Source: SW-4-43-9 sp047617985 (lineage in GTDB: Archaea; Nanohalarchaeota; Nanosalinia; Nanosalinales; Nanosalinaceae). From it: 64,000 nucleotides of DNA. The stretch covers positions 14,863 through 78,862 of the forward strand of contig JBLGBS010000003.1 in assembly GCA_047617985.1 (NCBI GenBank), in the 5' to 3' direction. Both the position numbers and the translations under genes were made by a program. This document shows, one piece after another, positions 16,031 through 23,982 of this stretch. A model generated the notes under the pieces. That model did no database searches. It had not been told where the DNA came from and was given only the letters and a program-made list of their open reading frames with translations. Position 1 is the first letter of the stretch. Each line of letters opens with the position of its first letter.

Positions 16031-16885
16031 TTAATCCTGGTTTGATTCGTCGGTTATTTCGTCTAGGCCCTCTTTGATCTCGTCACTGCTCATGTTCTCC
16101 ACGTTGCCTATATCGAAGTTTGAGAGATCGATGTCCGAAATCTTGTCGAGAACGTCCTGCAGACCCTGCTCGCTTTCACCTGAGCTCATACCTCCGATCA
16201 GCTCTGTTGGGAAGGTGACAATAGTCGAGTTCTCCGCAGCGACACTATCAAGCGTCTGAAGCGTTCTCATTCTGTAGCCTTTATCACCAATAATTTCGGA
16301 AGCCTGACGGAGTTTAACCGCTGCCTCAAGCTCTCCTTGAGCATTGGTTCTTCTAGCTCTTCTATCTCTTTCAGCTTCTGCCTCTGCAGCCATAGCTCTC
16401 TCCATTTTTCCAGGCAGGTTGATGTTCTGTATCTCGACATCAATCACGTTAACGCCAAAGCTGTCAGTCTTGTCATCCAGCTTTCTCTGGATCTCATCTC
16501 CGATCTCATCCCTTCTCTGAAGAAGATCATCCAGCTGTTTCTTTCCGACAAGATCTCTGAGGATAGAGGTTGCGTAGTTCAAGGTCTGCTTCCGGTAATC
16601 GCCGACATTTACAATCGAATCCTTTACATCTTCAGTAGTATCCTTTATCTCGAAGAAAACTACTCCATCAACCTCTACAGGTACGTTGTCCCGGGTTATA
16701 GCTTCCTGCTTCTTCACATCCACGGAATCCTCGTAGACAGGTACAGTAACCGGTTTCTCGATAAACGGGATCTTGAAATGCAGACCTGATTTTCTACTGC
16801 GTTTATAGCTTCCAAATCTCAGAATAATGCTTCTCTCCCACTCATCGTTCATGAAAAACGGGAAAGGCCCAGAAATAGATGTCAT
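16031..16885 (-). CDS. SPFH/band 7 (stomatin-prohibitin) protein lacking the usual membrane anchor
   Basis: 284 aa. The band 7 core is clear: ERSIILRFGSYKRSRKSGLHF, then TRDNVPVEVDGVVFFEIKD, and the ADxxxxxxxLNLPGxMERAMAAEAEAERDRRA region (INLPGKMERAMAAEAEAERD) leading into a coiled coil. Archaeal stomatins normally begin with a long hydrophobic segment, but here only about 12 residues (ISGPFPFFMN) precede the domain and no in-frame extension is available. It might bind membranes through a short insertion or be soluble. No NfeD-type partner is adjacent. Confidence 0.85.
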   Translation of the reverse strand: MTSISGPFPFFMNDEWERSIILRFGSYKRSRKSGLHFKIPFIEKPVTVPVYEDSVDVKKQEAITRDNVPVEVDGVVFFEIKDTTEDVKDSIVNVGDYRKQTLNYATSILRDLVGKKQLDDLLQRRDEIGDEIQRKLDDKTDSFGVNVIDVEIQNINLPGKMERAMAAEAEAERDRRARRTNAQGELEAAVKLRQASEIIGDKGYRMRTLQTLDSVAAENSTIVTFPTELIGGMSSGESEQGLQDVLDKISDIDLSNFDIGNVENMSSDEIKEGLDEITDESNQD

Positions 16886-16975
16886 ATTATTTTGTTGGTT
16901 TTAATCTGTAATATAATCTTCGGGAGAATACAGCACCAAAAATTTTCAGACGGATTTCAGAATCAGAAAATTGAG

Positions 16976-17305
16976 TTAATTTTCGTTTTCTGGTATATTT
17001 TCTTTTAGCTCCCAGCCTTCAAGCGCGCCGTATGGATCTATCTCGAAATTATGGTAATCATTGAAGAGCTCGATAGCTTCAACCGCGGTAGCCAGTGTGA
17101 ATTCATCCACTTCACGGATTAAAGTATATTTTATGATGTACTTCAGATCTGACGATTCCTCTACACTTCTCAGCTGTTTATTTCCATGTTTAAACACTAG
17201 CTGTGCGCTTTCATCGACTTTCTGGCTTTTCTGGGCTGACAGACGCAAGTTCATACTATTGCCGTGGTTATCCCATTTACCGAAAATAACTGATTCTGAC
17301 TTCAT
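16976..17305 (-). CDS. hypothetical protein, 109 aa
   Basis: Small soluble protein beginning MKSESVIFGKWDNHGNSMNL with a mixed alpha/beta composition and an acidic C-terminus. No motif, cysteine pair or membrane segment. Unrecognised; stands between the SPFH gene and tRNA-Leu. Confidence 0.55.
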   Translation of the reverse strand: MKSESVIFGKWDNHGNSMNLRLSAQKSQKVDESAQLVFKHGNKQLRSVEESSDLKYIIKYTLIREVDEFTLATAVEAIELFNDYHNFEIDPYGALEGWELKENIPENEN

Positions 17306-17415
17306 AACTTATAGAACAACAATAGAACAGGGACTGTTAAAACAACCTTTATACTTCAACCATCCATAATTTTCTCAGAAGAGGGAAATTCTAGTCATAT
17401 ATTTAGAAAGGTCTA

Positions 17416-17498
17416 TGCGGGGGACAGGATTCGAACCTGCGAACCGCTAGAGGACAGGATCCTAAATCCTGCGCCTTTGACCACTTGGCTACCCCCGC
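17416..17498 (-). tRNA. tRNA-Leu (TAG)
   Basis: Class II tRNA with long variable arm. Acceptor GCGGGGG pairs with CCCCCGC, discriminator A; anticodon stem CAGGA/TCCTG around loop TTTAGGA gives anticodon TAG (17462-17464); T-arm GCAGG-TTCGAAT-CCTGT (one wobble). No intron and no encoded CCA. Unusually, its first two bases are also the base of a perfect 7-bp hairpin formed with the leader. Confidence 0.96.
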
Positions 17499-17619
17499 AA
17501 ACCATTTGGTTTGCTCGGAACGAGAAGACCTTTGAGGTCTTCGTGCCCCGCGTATTGTCTTGCCTATTGTATTGAGGGAGGTTGGCAAGAAATTCTTGGC
17601 TACCCCCGTATAGGAGCTA
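17499..17619 (-). other. structured 5' leader of tRNA-Leu with a duplicated tRNA 5' end
   Basis: A minus-strand TATA box (17641-17652) predicts transcription start near 17619. The leader contains, in transcript order, a 14-nt exact copy of the tRNA 5' region (plus-strand CTTGGCTACCCCCG at 17595-17608, also at 17484-17497 in the tRNA), a stem GGCAAG/CTTGCC (17584-17589 and 17559-17564), a stem GAAGACC/GGTCTTC with 5-nt loop (17524-17542), and a stem GCAAACC/GGTTTGC with 4-nt loop (17497-17514) that runs into the first two tRNA bases. Layout matches the tRNA-Gly leader at 60608-60700. There are no protein genes in this stretch. Confidence 0.6.
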
Positions 17620-17736
17620 TGTTGTTGTTTGAGGTGGTTAATATTTTTAATACAGTGTGCTGTTTCTGTCTGGATTTACAGTAAACTGTTTAAAAACTGG
17701 TTTTCAATGAGTTTTCAGGGGAGAAGGGGTTATTTG

Positions 17737-18402
17737 ATGGAATACAATGGTTTTGATGTTTACTGGGATGGACATGCCTCGGTGAGGGTTGTTGACGAGG
17801 GCTTCACTACTGCTGTCGATCCTTTTGGACAGGTTTCTCCTGATTTTGATGCCGATCTTGTTCTTGTGACGCATGAGCACACCGGTCATTTTGATCCTGT
17901 CAAGCTGGAAGAGGTTTGCTCTTCCGGTACGTGTGTTGTGATACCTGATTCTATGGATCCTGATGATATTCCATGCAGTGATGTGGAGACTATGGAGGAG
18001 GGCCAGGAGATCGATATTTTCGGGATAACCGTTGAGGCTGTTTCAATGTACAATGACAGGCATGAAAGAGGTGAGGGATTTGGCTACAGGTTTGAGATGC
18101 GTGGCCACAGTTTTTTCGTTGCCGGGGATACCGGTTTAATCGATGAGTTTTTCGATCTGGAGAACAGGGTTAATGTTGCGTTTCTCCCGGTTGAAGGGGA
18201 TTACACTATGGATGTTGACGAGGCTATAAAGTCAGCGGTAAGGATTAAACCTGATATGGTTGTTCCATACCATTACGGGAAGCCGTTTTTCTCGGATATG
18301 AGTGTTGATCTAAAGGCTTTCAGGAACGAGCTGGAGGACAGAAACATTAGATGTGAAATAATTGAGAGTAAATATTTAGACGAGACTGCTCAGGCTGAGT
18401 AA
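17737..18402 (+). CDS. metallo-beta-lactamase-fold hydrolase (UlaG/UPF0173-like) with altered metal motif
   Basis: 221-aa MBL-fold protein. The signature loop reads THEHTGHFDP (about residues 47-56), where the usual HxHxDH has Gly in place of Asp; other conserved sites remain (FFVAGDTG at about 130, and VPYHYGKPFF near 182). Start ATG 17737 has a Shine-Dalgarno-like GGGGAGAAGGGG upstream and a TATA about 45 bp before it; a longer version from 17629 would cover the tRNA-Leu promoter and is rejected. Loss of the Asp could alter or abolish one zinc site. Substrate unknown. Confidence 0.8.
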   Translation: MEYNGFDVYWDGHASVRVVDEGFTTAVDPFGQVSPDFDADLVLVTHEHTGHFDPVKLEEVCSSGTCVVIPDSMDPDDIPCSDVETMEEGQEIDIFGITVEAVSMYNDRHERGEGFGYRFEMRGHSFFVAGDTGLIDEFFDLENRVNVAFLPVEGDYTMDVDEAIKSAVRIKPDMVVPYHYGKPFFSDMSVDLKAFRNELEDRNIRCEIIESKYLDETAQAE

Positions 18403-18834
18403 CTGCTCGGCTATGTAAGTTCTGAGTGAGTTAACCGCGCCTTTGCTGTCGTATTCGATTTCTCCGTTTTTCAGCTTCTGGTTCAGCGATTTGATCGGCT
18501 GTTCTGAGGCTGTAATGTTTCTTATCTGTTTCCCGGTTGTATTGACTTCGAGGGTTGCGTTTTCGAAATTCTCCATCTTTATTTCCTGGACGCTGGTTCC
18601 GTTCATTTTGACACCTACTTCTTCCGTGGTGTTGTTTGATTCAATTCTTGCGTTAATTGTCTGATCTCCGACTAGAGAACCCATAAACTGTGGGACGTCC
18701 TGCATGTAGATGTTGGTTTCTTCTTCGAGGTGATCTGTGTTTTGCTCGTTAAGCATCTCCATGCTGAATGGGTGTGCTGAGACTGCTCCAAGCGAAAGTG
18801 CTACTGTCAAAAGTAGAACGGCGGTCTTTCTCAT
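18376..18834 (-). CDS. secreted hypothetical protein, 152 aa
   Basis: A cleavable signal peptide (MRKTAVLLLTVALSLGAVSA) is followed by a beta-rich mature domain with many Asn-Thr/Ser sites and a C-terminal hydrophobic helix (YIAEQLLSLSSLV). No catalytic motif. Its 3' end overlaps the MBL gene's end by 27 bp. Possibly a surface-associated protein; not recognised. Confidence 0.6.
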   Translation of the reverse strand: MRKTAVLLLTVALSLGAVSAHPFSMEMLNEQNTDHLEEETNIYMQDVPQFMGSLVGDQTINARIESNNTTEEVGVKMNGTSVQEIKMENFENATLEVNTTGKQIRNITASEQPIKSLNQKLKNGEIEYDSKGAVNSLRTYIAEQLLSLSSLV

Positions 18835-18888
18835 GTTTATCTAATCAGGTAGAACTATATTTATATCTGTCACTCTGAATCTGGTTTT

Positions 18889-20625
18889 TTACTTGACTGT
18901 AACGCTTTTTGCCAGGTTTCTCGGCTTGTCCGGGTTGTTGCCTTTTTTCAGGGATGTTCTGTATGCCAGCATCTGGAAGGGAACTACCTGGAGGATTTCG
19001 GAGTTTTGATCTTCAGGTATTTCGATGAACTCCATGAATCCATCGATCATGTTCTCGCCTGACGCAATTATGTCGGCGCCTCTGCTTTTGGCTTCTGCGA
19101 TGTTTGACATCATCTCTTCTGAGCCTTCTTCAGTCATTATCCCGACTACCGGGGTTTCTTCCTCGATTAACGCGAGCGTGCCGTGTTTGAACTCTCCTCC
19201 CGGGAATGATTCTGCGTGGATGTATGACAGCTCTTTGAGTTTGAGCGCTGACTCTCTCGCTATATCGTATCCTGTGCTTCTTCCTATGAAGTAGACGTTT
19301 TCTTTGTTCTGAAGGTAGTCGCTGAGCTGGTCTATAGTCTTTCTATTTGATTCAAGCACAGTCTCCACTTTTGAAGCTGTTCGGATAAGTGACTCTCTGC
19401 CGGCTTCCAGTTCTCCCTGAACGGTGTAACTTATCATCTTCAGGACTGTGAGCTGGGCGGTGAAGGCTTTTGTGGAGGCAACCCCGATTTCAGGGCCTGC
19501 GTTGACATAAAGGGTGTGCTCTGACTGTCTGTCCAGCGTTGATCCGACCACGTTGACAACTGAAAGCACATCTGCTTCAACTTCACCTAGGAGTGAGAGG
19601 AGGTCAGCTGTCTCCCCGCTCTGGCTTATTGCAATTACAAGATCGTTTTCAGTAATCTCGTCTTTCCTGTATTCTAATTCGTGTGACTGCTCTATTTCAA
19701 CCCGGTTTCCGGTTTCCCTGAGGTATTTTGCTCCGAGTGATGCTGCGTAGCTTGAGGTTCCGCAACCGGTTAAGTATACTCTTTCCGCTTCTTTGATCAT
19801 TTCCACTGCTTTCTCCATATCTTTCCTGTCCTGGAGCGCAGCTCTTTTTATGGTCTTAGACTGCTCATGGATCTCCTTCTCCATGAAATGGCTGTAACCC
19901 TGTTTTGAGGCTTCTCCTGCGTCCCAGTCGATCTCCTCATAATCTATATCTTTTCTCTCTCCGCCGTTGAAGATCTGGATTTCCTCGTCGATAACTGCGT
20001 AGTCGCCGTCCTCGAAGAAGTACGCTGTATCAATTTGGCTGAGGAAAGGTGTTACATCTGATCCAAGGAAAACCTCGCTGTCGCTCTCTGAAACTACTAG
20101 GGGTGAGCCCTGCTTCATCGCGACCATCTCACCTGTTTTAAGAGTTGCAAGAACAGCGTATGATCCTTCAAGCCGGTTCATCACATTCCGGCAGACCTTT
20201 TCCAGATCGTCTGTTTCTTCCAGCTCTTTTTCGATTAGGTGCGGAATGACTTCTGTATCAGTATCAGACTTCATCTCCACTTCAAGCTCTTTCTTCAGCT
20301 GTTCGTGGTTGTTGATTATCCCGTTGTGGACAACCGCTACATGCTCGTCTTCTCCGGTATGGGGATGTGCGTTTGTATCATTTACCTCTCCATGTGTTGC
20401 CCACCTGGTGTGGCCTATACCGGTTTTTCCATCCAGTGTTTCAACGGTTTCCTCTGCGTCAAGCACTTCATCGATTGTGCCCTCTCCTTTCTCGATCTTG
20501 AGGGATGGATTGCCGACTGTGGCTATCCCGGCTGAGTCGTATCCTCGGTACTCAAGCTTTTCAAGCGCTTCTCTAACAACTTCAGATGCGCTGTCTTCTC
20601 CTCTGTATCCTACGATTCCGCACAT
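18889..20625 (-). CDS. glmS: glutamine-fructose-6-phosphate aminotransferase (isomerizing)
   Basis: 578-aa enzyme making glucosamine-6-phosphate from fructose-6-phosphate and glutamine, the entry to amino-sugar synthesis for surface glycans. The N-terminal glutaminase uses Cys2 (MCGIVGYRG), with GHTRWATHGEV and NGIINNHEQLK. Two SIS domains follow (TGCGTSSYAASLGAKYL; SQSGETADLLSLL; STKAFTAQLTVL; GRSTGYDIARESALKLKEL), and the C-terminus ends LAKSVTVK as expected. Length is slightly shorter than bacterial GlmS (about 609). It sits divergent from an ArsR-type regulator. Confidence 0.96.
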   Translation of the reverse strand: MCGIVGYRGEDSASEVVREALEKLEYRGYDSAGIATVGNPSLKIEKGEGTIDEVLDAEETVETLDGKTGIGHTRWATHGEVNDTNAHPHTGEDEHVAVVHNGIINNHEQLKKELEVEMKSDTDTEVIPHLIEKELEETDDLEKVCRNVMNRLEGSYAVLATLKTGEMVAMKQGSPLVVSESDSEVFLGSDVTPFLSQIDTAYFFEDGDYAVIDEEIQIFNGGERKDIDYEEIDWDAGEASKQGYSHFMEKEIHEQSKTIKRAALQDRKDMEKAVEMIKEAERVYLTGCGTSSYAASLGAKYLRETGNRVEIEQSHELEYRKDEITENDLVIAISQSGETADLLSLLGEVEADVLSVVNVVGSTLDRQSEHTLYVNAGPEIGVASTKAFTAQLTVLKMISYTVQGELEAGRESLIRTASKVETVLESNRKTIDQLSDYLQNKENVYFIGRSTGYDIARESALKLKELSYIHAESFPGGEFKHGTLALIEEETPVVGIMTEEGSEEMMSNIAEAKSRGADIIASGENMIDGFMEFIEIPEDQNSEILQVVPFQMLAYRTSLKKGNNPDKPRNLAKSVTVK

Positions 20626-20758
20626 AACTACATCCTGTAAAATTGTTCGAGGGACTTATAAACAGGCCAGTTTAAGCCGTTCGACAACGGAAGGCGATAT
20701 GCTTATTACTTCAGCGGGGTATGAAACAGGGTTTGAGGGAAAAGCAGTAAAAGATTTA

Positions 20759-20772
20759 TATTACCGGTAATA
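20759..20772. promoter_or_regulatory. perfect 14-bp palindrome at the promoter of the HTH/nuclease-like operon
   Basis: TATTACCGGTAATA reads identically on both strands and overlaps the 3' end of the plus-strand TATA box (tttatatta, 20755-20763). The gene start is at 20784, where a leaderless mRNA would begin. Placement between TATA and start is typical of an archaeal repressor operator; the downstream HTH protein is the obvious candidate ligand. Confidence 0.6.
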
Positions 20773-20783
20773 AATACACTCCA

Positions 20784-21686
20784 ATGGCAAGGGTTTTGAG
20801 AGATGACCGAGAATCCGTGGAATCGGCTGAACTGGAAGCAGAAGAGATCAAGGCACTCAGCGATCCTACACGGGTGAAGATACTGAAGAAGCTGGGGGAG
20901 AGCGCATCTTACCCTGCCAAGGTCTCGAAAGAGCTTGACTTACCAAAGCAGAAAACTTACTACCATTTCAGGATACTTGAGGAAAACGGACTGATAGAGG
21001 AAGAACGCAGGGAGGAGCGATCCGGCGGTCTGGCAACCTTCTACACACCTGTACAGAAATCTTTCCACCTGGATCTGGGCGGTGAAGGAAATAAAACAGC
21101 GTTCGAATCTTTTGCCGAAGCCGAAACATTTCTCAGACCGCTGGTGGAGGAGGGAAAACTCAACGGGAAGATAGTTGTCGGCTCCCCGGATGAGCACGGC
21201 CCGGATCAGGTTAGAGCCAGAGACGGTCATCTGGCAGGAGAGATAGGTTTAAAGTTGGGAAAGTACGCAAACTCCTCAGGGTCATCTGTACGGCTGGACA
21301 CAGAGATTTTCCGCTCCGAGTCTTTTGACCAGAACCTGTTAATGCTGGGCGGTGTTCTGACCAACACGGTTACAAGAAAATACAACTCGGAGTTCCCGGT
21401 GAGCTTTGAAGGAGAAAGCTTTCCATACCGGGGATTTGAGACGCCAGAGGGGAGCTACACTGATGCAAAGACCGGTGTTATCGCGAAAACAGAGCACCCT
21501 GAAGCAGAGGGAAAGTATCTTTACATGGTTGCAGGTGTACAGAGCGATGGCACTCGATCTGCGGTGAAAGCGTTCAAGGATCTGGATCAGCTATTTGAAG
21601 AAGGGCAGACATACACTGTTATCAAGGGGCGCGATATGGATGGAGACGGGGAGATTGACGAATACGAGGTTCTAGAAAAAGGATGA
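20784..21686 (+). CDS. ArsR-type HTH protein with large C-terminal domain
   Basis: 300 aa. Residues about 20-85 form a winged helix of ArsR type (IKALSDPTRVKILKKLGESA, then KVSKELDLPKQKTYYHFRIL). The C-terminal two thirds is a separate domain with GKIVVGSPDEHGPDQVRARD and a hydrophobic LLMLGGVLTNTVTRKYN strand-turn, resembling the S-layer-like LLIGGPAVN pattern seen fused to HTHs in some archaea. The next gene overlaps by 4 bp (ATGA). It probably represses its own operon through the palindrome at 20759-20772; ligand unknown. Confidence 0.75.
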   Translation: MARVLRDDRESVESAELEAEEIKALSDPTRVKILKKLGESASYPAKVSKELDLPKQKTYYHFRILEENGLIEEERREERSGGLATFYTPVQKSFHLDLGGEGNKTAFESFAEAETFLRPLVEEGKLNGKIVVGSPDEHGPDQVRARDGHLAGEIGLKLGKYANSSGSSVRLDTEIFRSESFDQNLLMLGGVLTNTVTRKYNSEFPVSFEGESFPYRGFETPEGSYTDAKTGVIAKTEHPEAEGKYLYMVAGVQSDGTRSAVKAFKDLDQLFEEGQTYTVIKGRDMDGDGEIDEYEVLEKG

Positions 21687-22900
21687 GCGAATGGGAAGTA
21701 TTCCAGAGAGATGTTCTTGATGTTCTGAGGCAGTACGAAGGATACTTTGACTACTTCGAAAGAGTTGGAAGCTTGAGCGATGACTCACGTCCGGACTGCT
21801 TCGGCAGAATCTCGAGGGAAGACAAGAAAGAGATCTGGGTGGTCGACGCCAAAAACAAGGGAGAGATAGATGAGGACGATCTGACCCGGATGAAAAACTA
21901 TATTGAAATGCTTAAAGCCAACCCGATCGACGCCGGTCTGGAGATTTCTGAAATCTCGGACTACAGGTTTAGAGGAGTATTCATCACCTCATCGGAGTCC
22001 CGCGTAGACAATTTCGAATCCGTACCGTTCAAATCGCTCCACCAGTTCCTGCAGAACGAGCTTGTATACACCGATACCGACAGAGTGGTTCGGGATGTCT
22101 CCAAGATGATGGAGCGCCAGGAACTGAGCCAGAGCCAGGCACGTCTCCTTTTCCGCTCGCTGAAACCCTACGAGAACCGGTTCAATGAGGGAATGGATCT
22201 GCTGAAAGATATAGAATCGGATTACATAGGACTAAATGTTAAGGAACCGCCTCTGGAGGAGTTTGATCACAAGATTCCGGTAGATGCTGTAGTTACGCAC
22301 GAGGAGAGAGATATAGCGTTTCTGTTCGATATCCCGTACTCCTGGGACGCTGTGAAATCAGTTGAGGAGAAAGCTGAGGAGATTAAATCCATACTTGAAG
22401 ATATCGATAGAGAGGTGTACTACGCAGCTATAAACACTTTCCAGCCTCATGATTCAGATTACCTTGTCAGACCTGAGGAAGTTGAGAAAGAGATCCGGGA
22501 GACTGCAGGAATTCTCTCGCCTGAAGCCGTAGTTGAAATGTTCAAACCGAAGATCAATGTGGAAAAAGAGTTTCACGACGGTGAGATAAGACTGCGATCT
22601 GAAGAAGTGAGCTTCCGAATGGCTGTCTCATCGGAGAACGATATAAGACACAGGGTTGAAGCAGTTCTGCCGGAAAAAGCTGCAAGCGAGATCAAGAACA
22701 GCTTCATGAACTCCCAGACAGAGCTGGGTAAAGTGCTGGATAACCGTTTCGTCCTTGAGTTCCGCGTGACTGAAGATTTCAGCATTCAGACATCACAGGA
22801 GCAGGGATTCAATGATTTCAGAGACTCTGTGAAAAGCATTTTCGGTTCAGCAGTTAACCCTGTTCTCGGAAAGAAGGTGTCCGCAACAAAGTCAATCTGA
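21683..22900 (+). CDS. protein with N-terminal PD-(D/E)XK nuclease-like domain, 405 aa
   Basis: The N-terminal 110 residues contain the pattern RPDCFGRI followed about 12 residues later by IWVVDAKNKGEID, i.e. D-x(n)-D-x-K as in restriction-endonuclease-fold nucleases. The remaining 290 residues (helical middle, mixed C-terminal domain) are unrecognised. Start codon overlaps the stop of the upstream HTH gene, so the two are translationally coupled. Together they look like a regulated nuclease or defence-type pair; catalytic activity is inferred from the motif only. Confidence 0.6.
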   Translation: MSEWEVFQRDVLDVLRQYEGYFDYFERVGSLSDDSRPDCFGRISREDKKEIWVVDAKNKGEIDEDDLTRMKNYIEMLKANPIDAGLEISEISDYRFRGVFITSSESRVDNFESVPFKSLHQFLQNELVYTDTDRVVRDVSKMMERQELSQSQARLLFRSLKPYENRFNEGMDLLKDIESDYIGLNVKEPPLEEFDHKIPVDAVVTHEERDIAFLFDIPYSWDAVKSVEEKAEEIKSILEDIDREVYYAAINTFQPHDSDYLVRPEEVEKEIRETAGILSPEAVVEMFKPKINVEKEFHDGEIRLRSEEVSFRMAVSSENDIRHRVEAVLPEKAASEIKNSFMNSQTELGKVLDNRFVLEFRVTEDFSIQTSQEQGFNDFRDSVKSIFGSAVNPVLGKKVSATKSI

Positions 22901-23509
22901 ATTACTTTCCTGCTTGAAACCGACAAATCTCACTCTTCCATGCCTGGTTACCTCACCGCTCTCTGCCCGGAACTTTTTCACCACCTGTGTTCCATTTTCC
23001 TCAACCGGAGCCACGAGAACACCTTTTTCTGTCAGCCTCTTCTTCGCGCTTTCAAACTTTTCAGGCGGTACAGCACAGGAGTAAAGTATCCTATCAAACC
23101 CTCCTTTCACCGGCTCTAGACCGCTCCCCCGAATAATCTCTACATTTTCAATTCCAGCCTTCTCCAGGTTTTCACGTGATTGATCGACGAGATCCATATT
23201 TATCTCGATTCCTGTCACCTCATCTGCTATCTCAGCCAGTACCGCAACCTGATAGCCTGAACCGGAGCCGACCTCAACAATCCTGTCATCGGATTCAGGT
23301 TCAAGCAGCTCCGTGTTTATCGCAACCATGTGAGGAGCGGAGATTGTCTCTTCCTCACCAATCGGTAGAGGCTGATCTTCATAAGCACTCATCCGGTACT
23401 TTTCAGGCACAAAGACAGCTCTGTCAACGTTCCGGAAAGCTTTTTCTACCTCTTCCGACTTGAGGTGGTTCTTCTGTTTCAGCCGGTCAACCATGCCGTC
23501 CAGATCCAT
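22892..23509 (-). CDS. pcm: protein-L-isoaspartate O-methyltransferase
   Basis: 205-aa SAM-dependent repair enzyme that methylates isoaspartyl residues in aged proteins. Family hallmarks: VFVPEKYRMSAYEDQPLPIG (active-site region), TISAPHMVAI (about 58-67), the SAM motif VEVGSGSGYQVAVLAEIA, and post-motif GSGLEP with a C-terminal RFVGF. Length is as expected. Overlaps the end of the convergent nuclease-like gene by 9 bp. Confidence 0.94.
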   Translation of the reverse strand: MDLDGMVDRLKQKNHLKSEEVEKAFRNVDRAVFVPEKYRMSAYEDQPLPIGEEETISAPHMVAINTELLEPESDDRIVEVGSGSGYQVAVLAEIADEVTGIEINMDLVDQSRENLEKAGIENVEIIRGSGLEPVKGGFDRILYSCAVPPEKFESAKKRLTEKGVLVAPVEENGTQVVKKFRAESGEVTRHGRVRFVGFKQESNSD

Positions 23510-23545
23510 GTTTTTAACTGTAGAGTTCCAACTTTCATTTAGTTT

Positions 23546-23977
23546 ATGGACAAGGAGAAGTTTAGAGAGCGGAAGAAGCTGATTGAAGTAACTGAAAGGC
23601 TTAATAGAGACCTTGACGCACTTGTAGTCGAGGGGTTCTGCGACAAACAGGTGATGAGAAAGCTTGGTTTTGAAGGAAAAATATTCCTGTCAGCTGAAAG
23701 AAACAACGAGCTCCTGGCCGAAGACGTAGAGCGGGGAGCTGAAAGAGTTGCCGTGTTAACCGATTTCGACTCTCATGGAAAAAAGCAGAACCATGAAATC
23801 AGACAGGAACTTCAGGGCAAAGTAGATGTCATCAAAGCATCCAGAAGAGAATTCGGAGCCCAGCTGACCTCAACTGGAAGGAGAGCAATCGAAGATATTG
23901 AACCACTGTTCCACTCGAAAGAAGAAAAATTTGTTGATGCAGCACTCGACCAGATCTACATTGGAACCGGAAACTAG
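23546..23977 (+). CDS. Toprim domain protein (UPF0292-like)
   Basis: 143 aa. A stand-alone Toprim fold: acidic Glu in LDALVVEGFCDKQ (about 28-40), and the DxD pair in VAVLTDFDSHGKK (about 69-81). The archaeal UPF0292 family has this length and these motifs. Toprim domains bind Mg2+ and act on nucleic acid phosphodiesters (primases, RNase M5, topoisomerases). The exact substrate of the stand-alone archaeal version is not established to my knowledge. Divergent from pcm, 36 bp apart. Confidence 0.8.
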   Translation: MDKEKFRERKKLIEVTERLNRDLDALVVEGFCDKQVMRKLGFEGKIFLSAERNNELLAEDVERGAERVAVLTDFDSHGKKQNHEIRQELQGKVDVIKASRREFGAQLTSTGRRAIEDIEPLFHSKEEKFVDAALDQIYIGTGN

Positions 23978-23982
23978 ATTTT

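Noticed and set aside
17629..17736. N-terminal hydrophobic extension of the MBL-fold protein
   Set aside because: The extension overlaps the tRNA-Leu promoter; the ATG at 17737 has the ribosome site and gives the normal family N-terminus.
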